From the NCBI GenBank assembly GCA_052143575.1, contig JBKQSP010000029.1:1-64000 (forward strand): 64,000 nucleotides of DNA, read 5' to 3'. The position numbers and the translations under genes were made by a program. Source of the stretch: JAKACA01 sp052143575. Its GTDB lineage: Bacteria > Actinomycetota > Acidimicrobiia > Acidimicrobiales > Bog-793. Every line of letters starts with the position of its first letter. Position 1 is the stretch's first letter. Positions 15,380-22,166 of this stretch are shown piece after piece. The notes beneath the pieces were generated by a model. The model was given only the letters and a program-made list of their open reading frames with translations, was not told the origin of the DNA and made no database searches.

Positions 15380-16792
15380 CTACTCGCCGAGGATCCAGCC
15401 GCTCTCGCTCGCCAAAGCTCGAGCCTCCAATGGGCCCCATGACCCTCGGGGGTAGATGATCGGGTCGGGCTTGCGCTCGAGCAAGGCGGCCGCCACCTCC
15501 CAAACATGGCGCAGACCATCGGGCCGGGTGAACAGGGAGCGGTCCCCGAGCAGCACGTCGTGAATGAGCCGGGCGTAGGCCGGCAGTCCCGAGGAGTTGA
15601 AGGCGGTACCGAGAGGCAGGGTGGCAGAGCCGGTGGCCAGTGCCATGGTCGGGCCAGGCTTCTTGGTGACCAGGGACAGGGCGATCTCGCCGTCCCCCGA
15701 GAGTTCGAAGCTCAGGGTGTTACCGCCGCAAGGCAGGTTGGGCATGGTCTCGGCCGGCTTCTTGAAGCGGATGCTGACCCGTTGGTGGCTTTCGGCCATG
15801 CACTTGCCCGTCCGCAGCAGGAACGGCACGTCTTGCCAGCGGTCGTTGTCCACCCAGAGCCGGGCGGCAACGAAGGTCTCGGTGCGCGAGTCGTCGGGTA
15901 CCCCCTCCATGCCGCGGTAGCCCTCGTACTGACCTACGACCACGTCTTCGTAGGTGAGAGGGCGAAAGCAGCCGATGACCTCCTCGCGCGCCGCGGCGAT
16001 GTGGTCAGCGTCAAGCGATCTCGGAGTCCGCATGGCGATCTCGCCGGCCAGCTGGAAGAGGTGGGTGACCAGCATGTCGAGGACTGCACCGCCGATCGAC
16101 TCGTAGAAGTTGGCCCGCATCCCCACGTCGAGCGTCTCGGGGACGTCGATCTGAACACTCTCGATGTGACGGCGATTCCAGGCCCCGGAGAACAGCCCGT
16201 TGCCGAAGCGAGTCACGTGGATCGACTGGGTGGCCTCCTTACCCAGGAAATGGTCGATGCGGTAGATCTGCGGTTCTTTGAAGACGGCGTGAGCGATCTT
16301 GTCAAGCTGCTCGAAGGTCTCCATCGAGTCCCCGAACGGCTTCTCGTAGACGACCCGGGAACGCTCCGCCAGGCCGTGCTCGCCGATGCCTTCGGTGAGC
16401 TTCGCGAACGCCGAAGGTGGTACGGCGAGATAGTGCACCCGCTGGGCAGCGTCGCCAAGCTGTTTCTCCTCCTCCCCGAGGACTTCGAGAAGGCTGCCCG
16501 GGTCGGATGCCTCGAAGCCGCCACCGGCGAAGCGGAGGCGCGATCTGAACTCCTCCCATGGTCCCTCGGACGGCTTCGGCCCGAACTCCTCCAGGCTGTT
16601 GCGGACTCGCTCCTGGAAGTCCTCGTGGGAGGCGTCACCACGGCCGTTACCGACGAGGCGCCAATCCTCGGGGAGCAGCCCGGCCTGCGCCAAGCGGAAG
16701 AAGGCGGGCAGTACCAATCGGTGAGCCAGGTCCCCGGTGGCGCCGAAGAGTACGAACGCTGTCGGCTTGGGCACCAGGCGGTCGTCGGACAT
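15380..16792 (-). CDS. zwf: Glucose-6-phosphate 1-dehydrogenase
   Basis: Oxidises glucose 6-phosphate to 6-phosphogluconolactone with NAD(P)+, the entry of the oxidative pentose phosphate pathway. The protein has 470 residues, close to the family length. The N-terminal dinucleotide fold starts FVLFGATGDLAHRLVLPA; the active-site motif YRIDHFLGKEATQ is intact. The start MSDDRL is preferred over an ATG 18 bp upstream because AGGGGGA precedes it at proper spacing. No opcA, gnd or tal gene is adjacent, so it stands outside the usual cluster. Confidence 0.97.
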   Translation of the reverse strand: MSDDRLVPKPTAFVLFGATGDLAHRLVLPAFFRLAQAGLLPEDWRLVGNGRGDASHEDFQERVRNSLEEFGPKPSEGPWEEFRSRLRFAGGGFEASDPGSLLEVLGEEEKQLGDAAQRVHYLAVPPSAFAKLTEGIGEHGLAERSRVVYEKPFGDSMETFEQLDKIAHAVFKEPQIYRIDHFLGKEATQSIHVTRFGNGLFSGAWNRRHIESVQIDVPETLDVGMRANFYESIGGAVLDMLVTHLFQLAGEIAMRTPRSLDADHIAAAREEVIGCFRPLTYEDVVVGQYEGYRGMEGVPDDSRTETFVAARLWVDNDRWQDVPFLLRTGKCMAESHQRVSIRFKKPAETMPNLPCGGNTLSFELSGDGEIALSLVTKKPGPTMALATGSATLPLGTAFNSSGLPAYARLIHDVLLGDRSLFTRPDGLRHVWEVAAALLERKPDPIIYPRGSWGPLEARALASESGWILGE

Positions 16793-16978
16793 AAGGTCCC
16801 CCTGACTCATGAAGGTGAGCGTGTTGCCCCGGGTTTCATTGTTTTACCCGTAGCAGAGCAGCCGTCCCGCGCAGCCGGACGACAGGGTTTCCATCGCACA
16901 AGTCGGCACGAAAGCGCTCGCGTCCGTTGTACCGCTTTCGGCGGCTCAATCGCGTCAGCCGTCGACAGGGCCCGGCGG

Positions 16979-17863
16979 TCAGAGTCGGACGGGCTCGATC
17001 GCCGCCAGCGCCTCCATCGCCGGCCCGAACGTCGACTCCAGCCCGCCAGCCGGATCGTCGCCCACCGGCCCGGTGACCAGCGACGAGACGCCGACCTGAG
17101 CGAGCGCCTCGGCTCCACGCACCACATCGTCGACGCTGGCGCCTGGTGGCAGGTCGCGGTACATGGCCGTCACCTCGATCTCGTTGGGGTCGCGCCCGAG
17201 CGCCTCGCAATGGCGGCGCAGCACGTCGATCTTGCTGGCGATCTCCTCGGCACCACCGAAGATGTTGCATGCGTCGGCGTACTGCGCCACGAGGCGCAGC
17301 GTCTTCCGCTCGCCGCTCCCACCGATGAGGATCCGCGGTCGGGGGCTGCTGACCGGCTGCGGCCGGCAGAGCGTCTCCGCCAGGCGGTAGTGCTTCCCGT
17401 CGTACGGGCCGTCGTCGTCGCTCCACATCTGGAGGCAGATCTGTATCGCCTCCTCGAGCCGCTCGAAGCGCTCGGCGAGTGGCGGGAACGGGACGCCGAG
17501 GCCGAGATGCTCCCGCTCGTACCAGGCGGCTCCGATCCCTAGTTCGGCGCGGCCGCCGGAGAGCACGTCGAGCGTCGTGACCGTCTTCGCCAGCACGCCA
17601 GGGTGGCGGTATGTGACGCCGGTGACGAGCAGGCGCAGCCGCAGGCGCGCGGTCATGCCGGCGACGAAGCCGAGCGCGGTGTAACCCTCCAGCATCGGGT
17701 GCTCGGCGGGGGCCATTCGGTCCATCTGGAAGTAGTGGTCCATGAACGACAGCGCCCGCACGCCGATGCCCTCGGCCCGCTCGGCCAGGTCGGCGACACC
17801 TGGACCGATACCGGCCGGTCCCCCGGCCCAGTCGAAACGGAAGACGTGGAGGTCGAGGTTCAT
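16979..17863 (-). CDS. F420-dependent LLM-class oxidoreductase
   Basis: Luciferase-like monooxygenase fold protein of 294 residues from the start MNLDLHVFRFDW. Typical blocks are VADLAERAEGIGVRALSFMDHY, LLVTGVTYRHPGVLAKTVTTLD, GGRAELGIGAAWYERE and PRILIGGSGERKTLRLVAQYAD. This LLM subgroup in actinobacteria uses coenzyme F420 to reduce varied substrates. It lies alone, 186 bp from zwf; an F420-dependent glucose-6-phosphate role is not implied because that subgroup differs. Substrate unknown. Confidence 0.92.
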   Translation of the reverse strand: MNLDLHVFRFDWAGGPAGIGPGVADLAERAEGIGVRALSFMDHYFQMDRMAPAEHPMLEGYTALGFVAGMTARLRLRLLVTGVTYRHPGVLAKTVTTLDVLSGGRAELGIGAAWYEREHLGLGVPFPPLAERFERLEEAIQICLQMWSDDDGPYDGKHYRLAETLCRPQPVSSPRPRILIGGSGERKTLRLVAQYADACNIFGGAEEIASKIDVLRRHCEALGRDPNEIEVTAMYRDLPPGASVDDVVRGAEALAQVGVSSLVTGPVGDDPAGGLESTFGPAMEALAAIEPVRL

Positions 17864-17970
17864 GGGCTCCGGTCTAGCCGCGTCGCATGGTAAATGTTGC
17901 CGGCTGGCGATGACTGACCGACGGTCGTGCCGTCTCATCTCACGACATCGCCATCACGAGAGGAGGCACC

Positions 17971-18093
17971 ATGACGACAAGGACCTCACCACCAGACGGA
18001 GTGACCTGTTGGACCGACCTCCGACCGTCCGACGTCCAAAGCAGCGGTCGCTTCTGCGGGGCCGAGTTCAAGCTGGGGTCGAACAATGGCTGA
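17971..18093 (+). pseudogene. N-terminal remnant of a VOC-family gene
   Basis: Forty codons preceded by GAGAGGAGG: the product CWTDLRPSDVQSSGRFCGAEF matches the start of the two-domain VOC protein encoded at 7314-8093 (CWVDLWTSDVEGSRRFYAEL). It stops inside the next gene: its TGA lies within the first codons of the SRPBCC gene (ATGGCTGA). The remaining about 220 residues of a VOC protein are missing. It may now serve as a translated leader for the SRPBCC gene. Confidence 0.65.
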
Positions 18094-18574
18094 ACCGTCG
18101 ATCTCACTGTCGCGTGACATCCCGGCGCCGGCTGGGCGAATCTTCTCCGTCCTGGCCCACCCTGCCGCGCATCCCGAGCTGGACGGATCCGGGATGGTGC
18201 GGACGGCGGTGGAGGACGTGGTCATCACGAAGGTTGGCGACGTCTTCGCCATGAAGATGTTCAACGACGAGATGGGCGACTACGTCATGGAGAACCGCGT
18301 GGTCGAGTTTGAGCCGGACCGGCGCATCGTGTGGGAGCCGGTCATGCGTTCGATCGACAAACCCGAGTTCCAGTCCGGTGTCGGTGAACGGGCATATCAC
18401 CAGTGGGGATGGCGGCTCGAGCCGTTGGACGTCGGCCGCACGCGGGTCACGGAGTTCTTCGACTGCAGCCGCTCACCCGATTGGCTGCAACAGGCGGTCA
18501 AAGGCGGCCAGCGGTGGCGGCCCGGGATCGAAGCCAGCCTGGAGAACCTCGAGAGACTGGTCGCCGAGTCCTGA
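18086..18574 (+). CDS. SRPBCC-family protein
   Basis: START/Bet v1-fold protein of 162 residues, beginning ISLSRDIPAPAGRIFSVLAHP, the usual polyketide cyclase/AHSA1-like opening, and ending with a long C-terminal helix EASLENLERLVAES. Such proteins bind hydrophobic ligands or stabilise others. The start overlaps the end of the VOC remnant by eight bases, suggesting coupled translation. Ligand unknown. Confidence 0.92.
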   Translation: MAEPSISLSRDIPAPAGRIFSVLAHPAAHPELDGSGMVRTAVEDVVITKVGDVFAMKMFNDEMGDYVMENRVVEFEPDRRIVWEPVMRSIDKPEFQSGVGERAYHQWGWRLEPLDVGRTRVTEFFDCSRSPDWLQQAVKGGQRWRPGIEASLENLERLVAES

Positions 18575-18677
18575 CCGGCCCGCGATGAGTTTGACGGGGG
18601 AGCGGAGTCTGCAGTGTTAAAGGATGAGACGTCGCCGCAGCTCCCGCGGGACGGTCGAGCTCGATCAAGGAGTGAAG

Positions 18678-19298
18678 ATGGTTGCGATGCCGAGGATCGT
18701 GTCAGCAGAGGAGTGGCAGCAGGAGCGGAACGACTTGCTGAAGGCCGAGAAGAATGCCACGCGGGAGCTTGACGCCCTCGCAGCACGGCGTCGTCGGCTT
18801 CCGATGGTGAAGTTCGACAACTACGTCTTCGAGGGCCCGAGTGGTCCCCGAACGCTTCTCGAGCTGTTCGACGGACGAGACCAGCTCGCCGTCTATCAGT
18901 TCATGGACAACGGTCCTGACGACTTCTGCCCAGGCTGCACCCACTTCACGAACAACGTGGCGAATCTGGCAGGGCTTGCCGAGTGCGGCGTCAGCTGGGC
19001 AACGGTCTCGAACATGCCGATTGCCCAGATCGAGGCTTACAAGGCCCGCATGGGATGGACCATGCCATTCCTGTCATCGCGTGACACGACCTTCAGCCGC
19101 GATGCCGGTGCCGACTACTTCATGCTCAACGCGTTCCTGCGCGACGGCGACGACATCTACCGCACCTACAACACGACGGCCCGCGGCGTCGATCGGGTTC
19201 TGTTCGTCAACAACATCCTCGATCTCATGCCCTACGGGCGACAGGAGGACTGGGAGGACTCGCCCGAGGGCTGGCCTCAGCACCCGACGTACGGATAG
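18678..19298 (+). CDS. DUF899 family thioredoxin-like protein
   Basis: Protein of 206 residues from the start MVAMPRIVSAEEW, with AAGGAGTGAAG in front. DUF899 proteins have a thioredoxin-like fold; the recognisable parts are LPMVKFDNYVFEGPSG, CPGCTHFTNN (a CxxC-type pair) and a C-terminal MPYGRQEDWEDSPEGWPQ. Its redox role is inferred from the fold. It follows the SRPBCC gene by about 100 bp on the same strand. Confidence 0.92.
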   Translation: MVAMPRIVSAEEWQQERNDLLKAEKNATRELDALAARRRRLPMVKFDNYVFEGPSGPRTLLELFDGRDQLAVYQFMDNGPDDFCPGCTHFTNNVANLAGLAECGVSWATVSNMPIAQIEAYKARMGWTMPFLSSRDTTFSRDAGADYFMLNAFLRDGDDIYRTYNTTARGVDRVLFVNNILDLMPYGRQEDWEDSPEGWPQHPTYG

Positions 19299-19331
19299 CG
19301 CTTCACGCCACGAACCAGCGAGGCGGCATTC

Positions 19332-20069
19332 TCAACCACCACCCCGAGGGGTGCCACCGTGCTTCTCCCGCCGCCGCTTCCGCTTCAAGCCATCGATCAC
19401 AAGATCCAGCCCGAACTCGAACTCGTTCTGTTCAACCCCGTCACCGAGCCCACCAAAGTGCTGCGCGGCGTGCTCGGTCAGGTAGGGAAACGCCCCTCGC
19501 CCGAGCAAGTTCATGTACTGCTGAACGAGCTCGTCTGTCAGCAGTGTCCCGGAGGTTGAGTGCCCGATTTCCCACAGAGTGAAGCCGAGCACATGGCTGT
19601 CGATCGAGTGGTAGGCGTGATAGCTGAGTGCCGGGGAGAAGCCGCCTTCTCGAAAGCACCTGAGCAGCGCTTCGATATACGCCAGCCTCCCCTCCACGAC
19701 CGGGCTCACGGCCGGACTGCTGACCGGCCCCATGACGAGACCGCAGGCCCAAGGGTGTCGCATGAACGCCGCGTGAGCTGACAGAGCGCAGTGCCGGACG
19801 GCAGGTTCCCACTTCTCACCTTGCCGGGGCAGATCGATCTCAGCGACAACGAGATCGGCGATGGACTGGAGGAGCGTTTCCTTATTGGCGACATGGTTGT
19901 AGAGCGACATCGCCTCGACCCCGAGCGAATCGCCGAGGGCCCGCATCGTCAGGGCGGCGAGTCCGGCGCCATCGGCTAGCTCCATCGCGGCGCGCAGCAC
20001 GTGGTTCCTGCTCAGCGGCACTCGTGGCGCCGAACTCGCCCGCTGTGACCGCGAAGCTTGCGTCCGCAC
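19332..20069 (-). CDS. TetR-family regulator with TetR_C domain
   Basis: Repressor of 245 residues, divergent from the alcohol dehydrogenase gene. HTH at about residues 20-66 with TMRALGDSLGVEAMSLYNHVANK, the TetR-proper variety. The C-terminal ligand domain matches the tetracycline-repressor C-terminal family (HPWACGLVMGPVSSPAVSP). Two half-matching palindromes lie between it and the dehydrogenase gene and are the probable operators. Confidence 0.93.
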   Translation of the reverse strand: MRTQASRSQRASSAPRVPLSRNHVLRAAMELADGAGLAALTMRALGDSLGVEAMSLYNHVANKETLLQSIADLVVAEIDLPRQGEKWEPAVRHCALSAHAAFMRHPWACGLVMGPVSSPAVSPVVEGRLAYIEALLRCFREGGFSPALSYHAYHSIDSHVLGFTLWEIGHSTSGTLLTDELVQQYMNLLGRGAFPYLTEHAAQHFGGLGDGVEQNEFEFGLDLVIDGLKRKRRREKHGGTPRGGG

Positions 20070-20079
20070 TCTTGACAGC

Positions 20080-20110
20080 TTACTACGTAAATGGCAGACT
20101 TACGATGTAA
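20080..20110. promoter_or_regulatory. Paired TTAC-N3-GTAA operators
   Basis: TTACTACGTAA and TTACGATGTAA, 20 bp apart centre to centre (about two helix turns), lie between the divergent TetR and dehydrogenase genes. A TTGACA at 20072-20077 is adjacent. Two equal sites on one face of the helix fit cooperative binding by the TetR dimer. Confidence 0.65.
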
Positions 20111-20146
20111 GCTCACCGGGGGGAGACAGCGAACGATGGGACAGCG

Positions 20147-21112
20147 ATGAAAGCGATCGTAGGAATTGACTACGGCAGCCCTGACGGTTTGCGGCTCGAG
20201 GATGTGCCTCTCCCGTCGCCGGGGCCGAAACAGGTTTTGGTGCGCGTGGTGGCGGCGTCTCTCAATCCGTACGACTGGCACCTCATGCGGGGCAAGCCGT
20301 ACCTCGTTCGGCTTAGCTCGGGCTTCCGGCGACCGAAGCGCCCATCCTGCGGCGTGGACGCGGCGGGCGTGGTCGAGGCCGTGGGAGCTGACGTGACCGA
20401 CTTCAAGCCGGGTGACCACGTGTTCGGCATGTGCGCTGGCTCCTTGGCCGAGTACGGCGTCTCCGAGGAGCGGAACGAGCTGGTTGCCAAGCCGGAGGGT
20501 CTCAGCTACGAGCGAGCGGCCGCTCTCCCTATGGCGGGGTTCACAGCCCTTCAGGCGGTTCGCCGGGCCAACCTCGAGGCTGGCCAGACGCTCCTGGTGA
20601 ACGGAGCTGCCGGCGGAGTCGGGACCTTCGCCGTGCAGATCGCGGCGGCGATGGGAGCGGTTGTCACCGGTGTGTGTAGCAAGGCGAACCTCGAGACGGT
20701 GAGGTCCTTAGGTGCGACGACCGTCGTCGACTACGCCTCGGAGGACTTCACAGCTACCGGCCATCGCTACGACGTCGTCCTCGATACCGTAGGAAATCGC
20801 TCCCTCAAGGACCTGCGCGGCTGCATCCGTTCAAGGGGAGCAGTCGTCCTCATCGCACCGCATCCGGGTAATTGGATCGGCCCTCTGGTTCTGCCTCTCG
20901 GCGCCATTGTCACGAGCAAGATCAGGAAGGAGCGCCTGTTGCCGATGATGGCCAAGGTGAACCGCGACGATCTCACGACCCTGGCGAATCTCACCGTCGA
21001 GGGGAAGATCTCACCGGTCGTCTCTCGCACGTACTCGCTCGGCGACGCCGCCGAGGCGATGCGGCACCTCGAGACGGGTCACGCCGTCGGCAAGCTGGTG
21101 GTGACCATCTGA
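20147..21112 (+). CDS. NAD(P)-dependent medium-chain alcohol dehydrogenase, zinc-free type
   Basis: Quinone-oxidoreductase-like MDR protein of 321 residues. The GroES-like domain contains SLNPYDWHLMRGKPY and GVDAAGVVEAVGADV; the cofactor domain has the dinucleotide motif VNGAAGGVGTFAVQIAAAMGA. The structural-zinc cysteines are absent, as in quinone or enone reductases. A four-codon frame (ATGGGACAGCGATGA at 20136) ends across its start with the better ribosome binding site, suggesting translational coupling. Regulated by the divergent TetR protein; substrate unknown. Confidence 0.93.
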   Translation: MKAIVGIDYGSPDGLRLEDVPLPSPGPKQVLVRVVAASLNPYDWHLMRGKPYLVRLSSGFRRPKRPSCGVDAAGVVEAVGADVTDFKPGDHVFGMCAGSLAEYGVSEERNELVAKPEGLSYERAAALPMAGFTALQAVRRANLEAGQTLLVNGAAGGVGTFAVQIAAAMGAVVTGVCSKANLETVRSLGATTVVDYASEDFTATGHRYDVVLDTVGNRSLKDLRGCIRSRGAVVLIAPHPGNWIGPLVLPLGAIVTSKIRKERLLPMMAKVNRDDLTTLANLTVEGKISPVVSRTYSLGDAAEAMRHLETGHAVGKLVVTI

Positions 21113-21137
21113 GACAGGCGACGAGATCTCTGACGGC

Positions 21138-21983
21138 TCACACAGAGACCGCCGGTAGGACGAACTTCTCGACCGCCTTGGCAAAACCCTCGTCGTCGTT
21201 CGTGTCCGTGACTCGCCGAGCTGCCCGCTTGACCTGCGGGTCGGCGTTGCCCATGGCGATGCTCAGCCCGGAGTGGGCGAACATGAGCACGTCGTTGGGC
21301 ATGTCGCCGATGGTGGCGATCTCGTCGGTCGAGATGCCGAACCGGTCGGCGAGGTACTTGGCGACAGCGCCCTTGTTGGCGTCGGGGTGCGTCACATCGA
21401 GGTAGTAGGGCTGGGAGGGAGCAGCCGTGACGTGGTTGCCGAGTTCCTTCTGGGCCTCCACCGCAGCCGCTGACACCGCCTGGTGGTCGTCGCTCACGCC
21501 GACGATCTTCACGATGCCGTCGGTGAAGCCGTTGAGGCTCTTCCAGACCTTGGGGTCGAACTTGACCGTCCAAGCCTCGCGGGCGACGTGGGGGCCGTTT
21601 GTGTCGGGGACGTACCAGTCGGCGCCCCGGTAGAGCCAGACGATCAGCCCGAACGAGCCCATGAGCTCAGTGATGGGCCCGACGAGGTCGGCCGGAACGA
21701 GCCGCTGCTCGATCACCGTCATGTCGGCGTCGACGAGAAGTCCGCCGTTGAAGGCGGCGATCGGTGTCTCGAGGTCGAGCGGCTCGACGAGCATGGCCAT
21801 GCCCCGGGGAGGGCGACCGCTCGTGATCGCAAAGGAGATGCCGGCGTCCCGCAGCCGATGCACTGCTGCAACGGCGCCTCGGGTGAGGAGCTTCTCCGAC
21901 GTGACGAGCGTGCCGTCGACGTCGGCGAGCATCAGCCGAATCAGTGGTCGCCCTGGAGTGAGTGAGGCTTCCACGCCTGGCAA
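21138..21983 (-). CDS. Cof-type HAD-superfamily phosphatase
   Basis: Phosphatase of 281 residues. HAD motif I is LADVDGTLV, motif II ITSGR, the lysine of motif III in the DANKGAVAKYL region, and motif IV IGDMPNDVLMF. The cap is of the Cof (C2B) type. Cof enzymes hydrolyse sugar phosphates and flavin or thiamine-pathway phosphates. The exact start is unclear: a TTG start as given, or a GTG a few codons in. It converges with the dehydrogenase gene. Confidence 0.92.
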   Translation of the reverse strand: MPGVEASLTPGRPLIRLMLADVDGTLVTSEKLLTRGAVAAVHRLRDAGISFAITSGRPPRGMAMLVEPLDLETPIAAFNGGLLVDADMTVIEQRLVPADLVGPITELMGSFGLIVWLYRGADWYVPDTNGPHVAREAWTVKFDPKVWKSLNGFTDGIVKIVGVSDDHQAVSAAAVEAQKELGNHVTAAPSQPYYLDVTHPDANKGAVAKYLADRFGISTDEIATIGDMPNDVLMFAHSGLSIAMGNADPQVKRAARRVTDTNDDEGFAKAVEKFVLPAVSV

Positions 21984-22166
21984 GGTAGCGCAGCAGAGCC
22001 CGTTTCGACAGGCCTCGGATCGAAGGGGAGCTCAGGCCGGCACCCAGGTGTCGCGGCAGCCCGATCAGCCGGAGCTGTCAACGCCATTCGGGATTGCGCC
22101 CTCCTCACCTAGAGTCGTGGGACGCCCACGCTCACTTTTCTCTTCACCGACATCGAGAATTCGACG

